From: M3007 sp038327555 | GTDB taxonomy: Bacteria; Bacteroidota; Bacteroidia; Chitinophagales; Saprospiraceae | Assembly (NCBI GenBank): GCA_038327555.1 | Contig: JBBQLD010000001.1 | Location: forward strand, 7,187-71,186 | DNA length: 64,000 nt | Direction of reading: 5' to 3' | Shown here: positions 1 to 7,963 of the stretch, piece by piece | Numbering within the stretch: position 1 is the first letter of the stretch | Layout: each line of letters starts with the position of its first letter | Notes under the pieces: generated by a model | Databases searched by the model: none | The model's input: the letters and a program-made list of their open reading frames with translations, nothing else | Told to the model about the DNA's origin: nothing | Made by a program: the position numbers and the translations under genes

Positions 1-234
1 AACGTAGCCGACCGCGTAAAAAAAATTATCATTGACAAATTGGGCGTTGACGAATCTGAAGTGACCCTCGAGGCAAGCTTCATCAACGACCTCGGCGCCG
101 ACTCGCTCGATACCGTAGAACTGATCATGGAATTTGAAAAAGAATTCGATGTGTCTATTCCCGACGAGCAAGCAGAAGGCATCCAAACTGTAGGTCAAGC
201 GATCTCTTATTTGGAGCAGAACGTCAGTGCTTGA
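1..234 (+). CDS. acpP: Acyl carrier protein (5' end cut by window)
   Basis: Carries growing acyl chains during fatty acid synthesis in the cytoplasm, tethered to a 4'-phosphopantetheine arm. The reading frame is open from base 1, and only one or a few N-terminal residues are missing. The conserved attachment motif GADSLDTVEL is present at about 89-118, its serine being the modified residue, and the protein is acidic and about 78 residues, as expected. In many Bacteroidota fabF follows directly; here a strong terminator follows and the next gene is on the other strand, so any fab partners would lie upstream of the window. The family is certain; the exact start is not visible. Confidence 0.96.
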   Translation, partial: NVADRVKKIIIDKLGVDESEVTLEASFINDLGADSLDTVELIMEFEKEFDVSIPDEQAEGIQTVGQAISYLEQNVSA

Positions 235-277
235 TTTTTAAAGGGTTGGCCCTATTTTGAGTCCACTCCTTTTTGCA

Positions 278-315
278 AAAAGCGGTTCAAAGCAGTCTTG
301 CTTTGAACCGCTTTT
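278..315 (+). terminator. Intrinsic terminator after acpP
   Basis: A perfect 17-bp stem (278-294 with 299-315) with a 4-base loop (gtct). The 3' arm ends in TTTT and a short T-rich tract follows. It lies 44 bases after the acpP stop, and its A-rich 5' arm could also end transcription arriving from the minus-strand gene at 341-1150, so it may work in both directions. Confidence 0.85.
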
Positions 316-340
316 GTTTAAGAAACAGTTTCTAAGCACA

Positions 341-1150
341 TCAGACGTATTCAAGTTCTTCCAATTCCTCCAGCGCGCCCTCCAAAAAGGCAGGTATCAG
401 GGTTTCGAAGGTGCGTTGAATTTTGCCATGGTTCGCCAAATCTCGGATCATTCTATCATACCGTGAGGCGCCATGCTCCTCCACAATTGATTTTTTTCGT
501 TCTTCTTCCAAGAAATATTGTAGTAAGCCTCCCGGGTCTGCCTCTGGATGAAATTGTGTTCCAATCATCTCCCGACTAAACCTTACAGCCATGATCGCTC
601 GTTCATAATGAACATGTGGACGCAGTTTTTCGAGACATAAAATCTTGGCACCGAGTTCCTTGAATCTTTTGTGCTTTGGGTTCACCACCTGATAGCGCCG
701 AAAATCGGCGATATAAAACGGGTCGGGCAGGTCTTCAAAATATGGTTCTGCTTTCCCTTCATGCGTTTTATAAACAGGGTAAGTGCCAAATGACATTTTA
801 TATCGTTGGGTCACTTCGCCAAGGCCAAAATGATGACACGCCATTTGAAAAGAATGACAGATAAAAAAACAATGTTTTTTTGCCTCGGAAGTTTGCTGAT
901 TGTGCTGCCAGAGATCCTCAATTAGTTTAAAAAAGGGAGCTTGCCAATTTCCACCACTTTCAAGTGGATCTCCCGGGCCGCCAGAAAAAAGGTAAATGTC
1001 GTAGGAAAGATCAGGAATTTCGCACTTGGCGCGTACATCGAAATGGTCAAAATCCATTACTTCGTCGTATCGGCTCAAAATACTTTTCAGCATCGGGATG
1101 CCGCGATTTTGTTCGCCGTTGTAAAGATCCAAAAGAGCAGCACGGAGCAT
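341..1150 (-). CDS. Class I glutamine amidotransferase-like protein
   Basis: A 269-residue cytoplasmic protein of the class I glutamine amidotransferase fold, related to stand-alone GMP-synthase-like amidotransferases. Visible marks are an FSGGPGDP turn near residues 56-63, a nucleophile region around CFFICHSFQ (the elbow Cys is preceded by FI and followed by HSF, not the classical G-C-x-G), and a C-terminal QFHPEAD that supplies the catalytic His and Glu. The C-terminal tail of about 60 residues is helical and charged. No synthase domain is attached and no biosynthetic partner sits beside it, so the ammonia acceptor, if any, is unknown. Fold confident; substrate not. Confidence 0.75.
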   Translation of the reverse strand: MLRAALLDLYNGEQNRGIPMLKSILSRYDEVMDFDHFDVRAKCEIPDLSYDIYLFSGGPGDPLESGGNWQAPFFKLIEDLWQHNQQTSEAKKHCFFICHSFQMACHHFGLGEVTQRYKMSFGTYPVYKTHEGKAEPYFEDLPDPFYIADFRRYQVVNPKHKRFKELGAKILCLEKLRPHVHYERAIMAVRFSREMIGTQFHPEADPGGLLQYFLEEERKKSIVEEHGASRYDRMIRDLANHGKIQRTFETLIPAFLEGALEELEELEYV

Positions 1151-1243
1151 TTTTTTACGGGTAATAATTGATGAACAATAAAAGGTGGTCTTTGTCTTTG
1201 GGAAGTAGTTTTAGGCCAAAAGCCTTTATTCCAACCGCGTTCC

Positions 1244-1251
1244 TAATTTTG
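1244..1251 (+). promoter_or_regulatory. Candidate -7 box (TAATTTTG) for the AhpD-like gene
   Basis: Matches the Bacteroidota -7 consensus TAnnTTTG and lies 27 bases before the preferred ATG at 1279. I do not see a clear TTG -33 element at the usual 19-21 base spacing, so the support is one-sided. Confidence 0.4.
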
Positions 1252-1278
1252 CGAAATTATCAACCAACAAATAAAAAA

Positions 1279-1617
1279 ATGTCAATTGTAAAAGAATTCA
1301 ACGACTACCGTGCCCGCATGAATGAGCGTATTTTGGCACAGGACAACAAAGTAATCAAACGCTTTTGGAGTCTCGACAACCAAACCTATCAAGAAGGAGC
1401 ACTTGATGTAAGAACAAAAGAACTTCTTGGCCTTGTGGCTTCAATGGTGTTACGTTGCGACGACTGTATCAAATATCACTTAGGCAAATGCCACGAACTG
1501 GAGGTAACTACTGAACAGATTTTTGAGGTTTTCGCGGTCGCTAATTTAGTCGGTGGTTCTATTTGCGTTCCACACACTCGGCGCGCGGTAGAATATTGGG
1601 AGGAATTAAATAAGTAA
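1279..1617 (+). CDS. Carboxymuconolactone decarboxylase/AhpD-family protein
   Basis: A 112-residue protein of the AhpD/CMD fold, an all-helical family that includes alkylhydroperoxidases and decarboxylases. The redox-type motif C-x-x-C followed by an HxxxC-like stretch (RCDDCIKYHLGKCHE) is intact, which argues for a peroxidase-like or thiol-redox role and against a decarboxylase. I chose the ATG at 1279 because family similarity begins there (MSIVKEFNDYR); an upstream in-frame ATG at 1168 would add 37 residues that look non-coding and would run through a -7 promoter-like box. No AhpC partner is near, so the substrate is unknown. Confidence 0.8.
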   Translation: MSIVKEFNDYRARMNERILAQDNKVIKRFWSLDNQTYQEGALDVRTKELLGLVASMVLRCDDCIKYHLGKCHELEVTTEQIFEVFAVANLVGGSICVPHTRRAVEYWEELNK

Positions 1618-1677
1618 CAAGTTTCAAGTTCGTAAGTTTCAAATGTTGATCGGGGTTTTGAACCTTGTAACTTGCTA

Positions 1678-2415
1678 CTAATCAACTACAATAACTTTCT
1701 TCAGCAGCCGAAGGCCCACAGAAAGTTCTACTGTTGTGTTGCGGATACGCCTTTCCGGTATATTGTATATTGCCCCTTGATTGCAAATATCGATCACATT
1801 GGGGATTGCGTTTTGTCTATATTGAGGTGTCACGTCTGGGTTAATGGACAGCTGGATTTGCCCCCCAACGAGTTCACTTAAATCAAATTCAATGCCACCT
1901 CCAGCAGAGAACCCGGCCATCCAGCGTTGAACTCCTCCCATAAGCGGATAAAACCCAGGGTTACAGGTATTTGAACCGCCGCCGAGGTTATCAATATTGG
2001 TGCTAAAAGTGTAGTCGCCACGAAGTCCGCCAAAGTAAAAATAACGGACTCGGCCACTGTTACTTTCTTTAAACCGTTGCTTGGCGCCGAGTGAAAAAGA
2101 AAAATTATTGAACTTAAACCGTTCCGTGAAAGTACCGCCCGGAGCCCCGGAATTAATATTGAAGAACCGATACCGTGTGGCACTTCCTTTTACATGATAG
2201 CCAAGTTGCATGTAGAAAGATCCCCGGCTGTCTTCATTATTAATGCCTTCCATGCTGAGCGCAGCATGATATTGAAACAATGGTTCACGCCCGGAAGCGT
2301 TATCCCATTTTTGAAGCCCAGCCGTGGGACCGAAATGAATGACATAAGCCGTGCTTTGAGCAGCAATTAGTCCAAAAAAGGCAAGGTTGAACAAAAGAGA
2401 TAGTACAATTCGCAT
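1678..2415 (-). CDS. Hypothetical outer-membrane beta-barrel protein
   Basis: 245 residues with an N-terminal signal peptide (MRIVLSLLFNLAFFGLIAA, cleavage near AQS). The rest alternates aromatic and polar residues with many Gly, Asn and Tyr, and ends in a strand-like stretch (TTVELSVGLRLLKKVIVVD), typical of small outer-membrane barrels of the OMP_b-brl type. I do not recognise a specific family. It converges with the AhpD-like gene; the 60-bp gap holds an imperfect inverted repeat (about 1618-1630 with 1664-1676) that may end both transcripts. A TATTTTCG-like -7 box on the minus strand lies at 2435-2442. Confidence 0.6.
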   Translation of the reverse strand: MRIVLSLLFNLAFFGLIAAQSTAYVIHFGPTAGLQKWDNASGREPLFQYHAALSMEGINNEDSRGSFYMQLGYHVKGSATRYRFFNINSGAPGGTFTERFKFNNFSFSLGAKQRFKESNSGRVRYFYFGGLRGDYTFSTNIDNLGGGSNTCNPGFYPLMGGVQRWMAGFSAGGGIEFDLSELVGGQIQLSINPDVTPQYRQNAIPNVIDICNQGAIYNIPERRIRNTTVELSVGLRLLKKVIVVD

Positions 2416-2507
2416 AATTTTGCTGTTTTTGTGGCGAAAATAAAGATTTGATTTGATTTCAACCTAGAATGCTTTGTAAATAAAGCATAAATCGACCCGG
2501 TTTCCTG

Positions 2508-2515
2508 TATTTTTG
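2508..2515 (+). promoter_or_regulatory. Candidate -7 box (TATTTTTG) for the M3 peptidase gene
   Basis: Fits TAnnTTTG, 39 bases before the ATG at 2555. A TTTG lies at 2473-2476, but the 31-base spacing is too long for a standard -33 element. Confidence 0.4.
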
Positions 2516-2554
2516 CCCTGAAAGCCGCCCCCAATTCTCCAAACCCACGCTATC

Positions 2555-4279
2555 ATGAATAGAACATTCTTACCTGCTCCTGTCGTTAATTTTAATGACT
2601 TCCCGTACGTACGCCCTGACATAACAGCGCTTTCTCAAATCTTCGAAAAACATCTCTCCCAATTTATAGCCGCATCTGATTCGGCCAAACAACAGGCGGC
2701 ACTAACTGATATTGTAACGGTTCGCGAGGAGTTCGGTTCGATGTTCAATTTGTGCTATATTCGGCATACTTCTAACACATCAGACCCTTTCTACGAGGCT
2801 GAAAACCAATATTTTGACGAGCAATCCCCCAGCTTTGAGGCTTTAAACAATCGCTTTTACCAAGCCCTGCTTGCCTCTCCATTTCGTGCGATTTTGGCTG
2901 AAAAATTGGGAAACCAGCTTTTCACCTTAGCAGAGGTTTCACTCAAAACATTCCAACCAAGTATCCTCGAAGATCTAAAACTAGAAAATGCCCTAAGCAC
3001 GGAGTACACTAAAATAAAAGCCCGGGCAAAGGTTGATTTTGAGGGTACTTCTTACAACCTCAGCAGCCTACTGCCCATTGAACTTTCCGATAATCGTTTG
3101 ACCAGAAAAAAAGCCACCACCGCAAAATGGAATTTCTATGCAGAAAATGCTGATGCCGTAGAAAACATATTTGATCAGATGGTGAAGTTACGGCATGGAA
3201 TGGCCCAGAAACTCGGTTTTCGCACCTTCACTGAAGTAGGTTATGCCAGAATGCACCGCTCAGACTATTCACCCGAAATGGTGGCAAATTTCCGGCGGCA
3301 AGTTCGTGAGCATATTGTCCCCATGGCTACCACCCTTTACGAGCGCCAACACAAAAGACTAGGGATTAAAGACCTAAAAATCTATGATGAAGAATACAAA
3401 TTTGCCAGTGGAAACCCCAAGCCCATTGGAACTCCTGAGCAAATTGTGGCGAACGCGGCCAAAATGTACCACGAACTAAGCCCAGATACGGATGCTTTTT
3501 TTACCCAAATGCAGGCCGCCAATCTTATGGATTTGGTAAACCGTGATGGAAAAGCTACTGGCGGATATTGTACCTACATCAGCAAATTTGCCGCACCTTA
3601 CATTTTCTCCAATTTCAATGGCACGAGTGGGGATATTGATGTGCTTACCCATGAAGCAGGCCATGCATTCCAGGTTTGGAACAGTCGCGACTTTCCATTT
3701 GAAGAATACCATTGGCCTACGGCAGATGCCGCCGAAATACACTCCATGAGTATGGAGTTTTTCACTTGGCCATGGATGCGCCTATTTTTCGGGGATCAGA
3801 CTGACAAGTATCATTTCATGCACCTAGCTGGTGCAATACAGTTTTTACCTTACGGTGTTGCTGTGGATGAATTTCAGCACATTGTGTACGAAAATCCGCA
3901 CATGACCCCTGCCGAGCGTGATGCCGTTTGGCTGGATCTTGAAGCAACCTACCTGCCCCATCGGGATTACGATGGAATTGAGCACCTGGAAAAAGGGCGT
4001 TTCTGGCACAAACAAAGCCATATTTTCAACTCCCCATTCTATTACATAGATTATGCCTTGGCTCAAATTTGTGCTTTCCAGTTTTGGGTAAAAGACCGTC
4101 ATGATCACAACACCGCATGGGCAGATTATCTTCGATTGTGCCAGGCAGGCGGAAGTCAGTCGTTTCTTAATCTACTAAAGCTTGCCAACCTGAAATCGCC
4201 CTTTGAAGACGGCTGTGTCCAATCTGTAGTGGGAGAAATTCAGGATTTTTTGAACCACGTAGACGATTCAAAGTTTTGA
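2555..4279 (+). CDS. pepF: M3 family oligoendopeptidase
   Basis: A 574-residue cytoplasmic zinc metallopeptidase that cleaves short peptides. The HExxH zinc motif is at residues 366-370 (THEAGHAF), with the downstream helix carrying the third ligand (AEIHSMSMEFFTWPW, about residue 394). There is no signal peptide. The N-terminal half is helical, as in the M3 fold that encloses a channel limiting substrate length. Length fits the M3B oligoendopeptidase F subgroup. It appears monocistronic or paired with the secreted DUF4159 gene 37 bases downstream; the two have no obvious functional link. Confidence 0.9.
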   Translation: MNRTFLPAPVVNFNDFPYVRPDITALSQIFEKHLSQFIAASDSAKQQAALTDIVTVREEFGSMFNLCYIRHTSNTSDPFYEAENQYFDEQSPSFEALNNRFYQALLASPFRAILAEKLGNQLFTLAEVSLKTFQPSILEDLKLENALSTEYTKIKARAKVDFEGTSYNLSSLLPIELSDNRLTRKKATTAKWNFYAENADAVENIFDQMVKLRHGMAQKLGFRTFTEVGYARMHRSDYSPEMVANFRRQVREHIVPMATTLYERQHKRLGIKDLKIYDEEYKFASGNPKPIGTPEQIVANAAKMYHELSPDTDAFFTQMQAANLMDLVNRDGKATGGYCTYISKFAAPYIFSNFNGTSGDIDVLTHEAGHAFQVWNSRDFPFEEYHWPTADAAEIHSMSMEFFTWPWMRLFFGDQTDKYHFMHLAGAIQFLPYGVAVDEFQHIVYENPHMTPAERDAVWLDLEATYLPHRDYDGIEHLEKGRFWHKQSHIFNSPFYYIDYALAQICAFQFWVKDRHDHNTAWADYLRLCQAGGSQSFLNLLKLANLKSPFEDGCVQSVVGEIQDFLNHVDDSKF

Positions 4280-4316
4280 CTTGGAAACGTGTGAATAATT
4301 ACTTATTTTCAAACAA

Positions 4317-4973
4317 ATGCGCTACACAATATTAGTATTTACATTCCTTTTGGCCACTGCTTTTAGCGTTGTTACAACTCCGCCTACCCTCAAGCTTGCC
4401 TTGCTCAAATACAGCGGTGGCGGCGATTGGTACAACGATGTCAATTCCTTAAAAAATCTCGCTAAATTTTGCAACGAAAACCTCCGAACCAACTTTGATG
4501 CCACAGATTACGCAACCGTAGAGCCCGGTAGTGCCGAGGTGTTCAACTACCCAATCGTGTATGCTACCGGACATGGAAATATGCTTTTTAGCGACCTTGA
4601 AGCGCGCAATATGCGGGCCTACCTTGAAGGCGGTGGTTTTCTAATTTTGAACGATGACTTTGGGCTTGATCCCTTTGTGCGTCCCGCCATGAAAAAAATT
4701 TTCCCAGAACTTGACTTCGTGGAGCTTCCCTTTAGCCACCCGATTTATCATCAGAAATACGATTTTAATAACGGGCTTCCAAAGATTCACGAGCATGATG
4801 GCAAGCCAGCACAGGGCTTTGGACTGCTTTACCAGGGGCGTCTGGTCTGCTACTACAACTTTGAAACCGACCTCGGTGATGGCTGGGATGATATACACAA
4901 TGACCCAAAAGAATTGCGCACAAAAGCCCTGCAAATGGGTGCTAATATTGTTCAGTATGTTTTTGGGCAGTAG
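4317..4973 (+). CDS. DUF4159 domain protein, secreted
   Basis: 218 residues. An N-terminal signal peptide (about residues 1-20) is followed by a DUF4159 domain, recognisable from ALLKYSGGGDWYND near the start, the TGHGNMLFS segment, LNDDFGLDPF and a C-terminal DGWDD. The domain has a glutamine-amidotransferase-like fold and in other Bacteroidota is often encoded with MoxR/BatA-type genes; here it sits alone between pepF and purD. Function unknown. Periplasmic location is inferred from the signal sequence. Confidence 0.8.
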   Translation: MRYTILVFTFLLATAFSVVTTPPTLKLALLKYSGGGDWYNDVNSLKNLAKFCNENLRTNFDATDYATVEPGSAEVFNYPIVYATGHGNMLFSDLEARNMRAYLEGGGFLILNDDFGLDPFVRPAMKKIFPELDFVELPFSHPIYHQKYDFNNGLPKIHEHDGKPAQGFGLLYQGRLVCYYNFETDLGDGWDDIHNDPKELRTKALQMGANIVQYVFGQ

Positions 4974-5008
4974 CCCGTAATACTGTTCCGGCTTAGTCTA
5001 GCTGATAA

Positions 5009-6346
5009 ATGCAAAACCCAAATAGCGCTTACATTCAATTTTTGACCACATTGGCCACTCAAAATTCTTTCCGTCTCCTTCTCCTCGGCTCTGGTGGGAG
5101 AGAACACGCGTTTGCATGGAAATTAGCGCAAAGCAAACGCTGTGCTCAACTTTTTATCGCGCCAGGCAACGCTGGAACCTCTGCTTACGGGCAAAACGTA
5201 CCGATCAGCCCCTTGGATTTTCATGCTATTGAAAAATTTGTAGTGGAAAATCAGATTGAAATGGTCATCGTCGGCCCAGAAGAACCGCTTGTGCGTGGCA
5301 TTTGGGACTATTTTCAGGAGCGGGATCATTTGAAAAAAATCCCCATCATCGGTCCGTCAAAAGCAGGGGCTGTGCTGGAAGGTAGTAAAGCCTGGAGCAA
5401 GCAATTTATGTTTCGGCACAAGATCCCAACGGCTAGTTATCAAGAATTTACGCCAGAAACACTGGAGGCTGGCTTAGCCTATTTAAAAAGCCATGCACTT
5501 CCTATTGTCTTGAAAGCCGACGGTTTGGCTGCCGGGAAAGGCGTAATTATTTGCCAAAGCCAGCCAGAAGCAGATGCTGAAATGCGGGAAATGCTCGGTG
5601 GAAAGTTTGGCGCTGCTAGTGCCCGTGTAGTGGTAGAAGCCTTTTTGTCGGGTATTGAATTTAGCGTTTTTGTACTGACCGACGGTAAAACCTATAAAAT
5701 ACTGCCAGAAGCAAAAGATTACAAACGCATCGGGGAGGGCGATACCGGGCCGAATACTGGAGGTATGGGCGCCGTAAGTCCTGTGCCTTTTGTGGATGAT
5801 TTGATGTGGCAAAAAGTAGAAGATCGTATTATTCGACCTACCGTAGAAGGATTGAAAAAAGAAATGATCCCGTACAATGGGTTCATTTTCTTTGGATTTA
5901 TTAGTGTGGGTGGTGAGCCATTCCTTATCGAATACAACTGCCGTATGGGCGACCCAGAAACGGAGGTGGTACTCCCTCGCCTCAAAAATGACCTCGTGAC
6001 TTTGTTCGACCATTGTGCTCGGGGCACTTTGGGTCGTGTCAAAATCAAATCGGACAAACGCACCGCTACCACTGTGTTCTTAGTCAGCGGCGGATACCCG
6101 GGCGATTATGAGAAAGGGAAAGTCGTCAATGGCCTGGATCAAGTAAAAGACGGCATCGCGTTTCATGCTGGCACTGCCCAAACCAAAGAAGGAGAGTGCG
6201 TTACTGCCGGAGGCCGAGTCATTGCGCTTACCAGTTTGGGGAAAGACATTCCAAGTGCTTTGCGCAAATCCAATCGAAATGCAAAAGTGATTCAATTTGA
6301 AGGAAAATATTTTCGTCGCGACATCGGTAAAGATTTGATGGACTGA
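5009..6346 (+). CDS. purD: Phosphoribosylamine--glycine ligase
   Basis: Step two of purine synthesis: ATP-dependent joining of glycine to phosphoribosylamine in the cytoplasm. The family's N-terminal signature GSGGREHA is at residues 27-34, the ATP-grasp region includes KADGLAAGKGV, and GPNTGGMGA and YNCRMGDPETEVVLPR are intact. At 445 residues it carries about 20 more N-terminal residues than the usual start just before LLLLGSGG; no ATG lies closer, although in-frame TTG codons near residues 12-15 could be the true start. No other pur genes are in the window, as is common in this phylum. Confidence 0.95.
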   Translation: MQNPNSAYIQFLTTLATQNSFRLLLLGSGGREHAFAWKLAQSKRCAQLFIAPGNAGTSAYGQNVPISPLDFHAIEKFVVENQIEMVIVGPEEPLVRGIWDYFQERDHLKKIPIIGPSKAGAVLEGSKAWSKQFMFRHKIPTASYQEFTPETLEAGLAYLKSHALPIVLKADGLAAGKGVIICQSQPEADAEMREMLGGKFGAASARVVVEAFLSGIEFSVFVLTDGKTYKILPEAKDYKRIGEGDTGPNTGGMGAVSPVPFVDDLMWQKVEDRIIRPTVEGLKKEMIPYNGFIFFGFISVGGEPFLIEYNCRMGDPETEVVLPRLKNDLVTLFDHCARGTLGRVKIKSDKRTATTVFLVSGGYPGDYEKGKVVNGLDQVKDGIAFHAGTAQTKEGECVTAGGRVIALTSLGKDIPSALRKSNRNAKVIQFEGKYFRRDIGKDLMD

Positions 6347-6454
6347 TGCTAATTCTACTTTTTTAGATTAACAGCAGCGCGGCAAAACGTCTTTAGAATT
6401 AAGGAACGCGGTCTAAATAAAACAACAATTTACTTTTCAAAACATTGATTATCA

Positions 6455-6883
6455 ATGAAATTCACCCTCATTTCCCTGACTATTCTAGCTACCACCTTGA
6501 TTTATTTAGCCTGCAAACAGGCTAAGTTCGCTGCTGACAAACTCCCCGAAAAACAAATCCGCTGGGGCAATGGTGGTGGCTTTGTTGGAAAAGAAAAGTC
6601 GAACATCCTACTTGAAAACGGCCAGATTTTCAATCGCGACATCCTGGGGAACACCACGGAGACTGATAAAACTAAGGGCAAAAAAGCAAAAGCACTTTTT
6701 AAGACTATAAAAGCACTTGGCTTGACTCAAATGGAGTTCAATCACCCTGGTAATACCTATTCCTTTTTGGAATTTCAAGAAGGCGACATGGTGAGTAGGG
6801 TAGTTTGGGGAGACAAAAACGCGCCCGTTGGCAAACCTGTGGAGGAGTTATTCTCAGCATTGAATGCATTACTGAAAAAATAG
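6455..6883 (+). CDS. Hypothetical lipoprotein
   Basis: 142 residues. The N-terminus is a lipoprotein signal with a lipobox ending LIYLAC, so Cys20 should be lipidated. The mature part is basic, with a short predicted beta-rich region (QIRWGNGGGFVGKEKSNILL) and a C-terminal segment beginning MEFNHPGNTYSFLEFQEGD. This resembles the small FAD:protein-independent lipoproteins common in Bacteroidota, but I do not recognise the family. The 5' flank (6402-6421) carries a copy of the dispersed AGGAAC element described in the findings. Confidence 0.55.
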   Translation: MKFTLISLTILATTLIYLACKQAKFAADKLPEKQIRWGNGGGFVGKEKSNILLENGQIFNRDILGNTTETDKTKGKKAKALFKTIKALGLTQMEFNHPGNTYSFLEFQEGDMVSRVVWGDKNAPVGKPVEELFSALNALLKK

Positions 6884-6906
6884 GATGTCTAACACGTTCT
6901 TAAAGC

Positions 6907-7782
6907 CTACTTTCTAGCCAAATATACGCCTACTAAAATTACCGCAGTACCCACAAAGTCAATCAGACCAATGGCCTCTCCGTCTAAAGCGCCAATGACA
7001 ATGGCACCTATTGGTAAAAGGTAGGTTACAGAGGTGGCAAATATGGCGCTCGTGCGCTGCAAAAGCCAGAAGTACAAAATGGAGCCGATTACTGTACCCA
7101 CTACTGACAGATACAAAATGTAGCCAAGGCCTTTTATGCCGTCTGGATGCTGCCAGGCTGTATCCCAACCACCAGATAGCCAAAGTCCTGCGACAAAAAA
7201 GGCTCCAGTGATTACGAAGGCCGCCGATGCAATGCCTGCAGGTGGAATGTCGCGCAAATGAGTGTTTACGGTATTCGCGTTGATCGCATAACAAATCGTG
7301 GCAAGCACACAAAGACTGGCAAAAAAGGCATTGCCCGACACTCCGCTACTGGCGTTAAAAAGTACAAGGATCACTGCCCCACCCAAACCAATCGCCACAC
7401 CCAGCACTTTTTCTCGAGAGAACTGCATGGAAAAAAATGCCGTGCCAATCATGAGTGTAAAGAGCGGCGTGAGCGAATTGAGTACGCCGGCGAGGCTACT
7501 ATTGACGTGCTGTTGCGCTACCGCGAAAAAGAAATTGGGGATGGCCGAGCCACAAAAGGCAACAATAACCAAAGGTTTCCAACGCCGCCAGTCAATCTTT
7601 GACCAATAGGCTGCTGCAATGGGTAAATAAACCGCTGTGGCAAACACCATGCGCCACATTGCCATTTGCATCGGACTAAAAATCACTACTGAGCGCTTGA
7701 TAAAAAAGAAAGATGCCCCCCAAATCGTAGCAAGGAAAATCATTAAAAACCAATCGAATGCGGAGGGTTGGCGAGAAGGCAT
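6907..7782 (-). CDS. EamA/DMT-superfamily transporter
   Basis: 291 residues forming about ten transmembrane helices in two EamA repeats, the drug/metabolite transporter architecture. The N-terminal repeat has the typical TIWGASFFFIKRSV start, and the second ends with a helix followed by a short basic tail (YLARK). These inner-membrane proteins export amino acids, nucleosides or toxic metabolites; the substrate cannot be told from sequence. The gene lies alone, separated from the upstream dihydroorotase-like gene by a 38-bp perfect inverted repeat. Confidence 0.85.
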   Translation of the reverse strand: MPSRQPSAFDWFLMIFLATIWGASFFFIKRSVVIFSPMQMAMWRMVFATAVYLPIAAAYWSKIDWRRWKPLVIVAFCGSAIPNFFFAVAQQHVNSSLAGVLNSLTPLFTLMIGTAFFSMQFSREKVLGVAIGLGGAVILVLFNASSGVSGNAFFASLCVLATICYAINANTVNTHLRDIPPAGIASAAFVITGAFFVAGLWLSGGWDTAWQHPDGIKGLGYILYLSVVGTVIGSILYFWLLQRTSAIFATSVTYLLPIGAIVIGALDGEAIGLIDFVGTAVILVGVYLARK

Positions 7783-7814
7783 AATTTCTTTAAATTGGGG
7801 ATTTGGTTAATTAT

Positions 7815-7930
7815 GGATTTGGTTATTTGAGGTGCCTAAGCTTGGTATTTATGTTTGCTTAAGCGCAAAGTGCAGCATCTGGTTAATAACGTATAAATAC
7901 CAAGCTTAGGCACCTCAAATAACCAAATCC
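7815..7930. repeat. Perfect 38-bp inverted repeat with 40-bp loop
   Basis: The arms 7815-7852 and 7893-7930 are exact reverse complements; each contains the palindromic core of a CCTAAGCTTGG stretch. Flanking A/C-rich or T/G-rich words (aaccaaat-type) extend the similarity on both sides. It fills the gap between two minus-strand genes. No T run follows either arm, so it looks more like a mobile palindromic element than a plain terminator. Confidence 0.85.
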
Positions 7931-7963
7931 CCAATTAACCAAATAACCAATCCCACAGGCTTG

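Noticed and set aside
257..466. ORF across the acpP terminator
   Set aside because: It runs through a strong hairpin and overlaps a real minus-strand gene; no family pattern.
1168..1278. Longer N-terminus for the AhpD-like protein
   Set aside because: Composition is not protein-like and a -7 box lies inside it.
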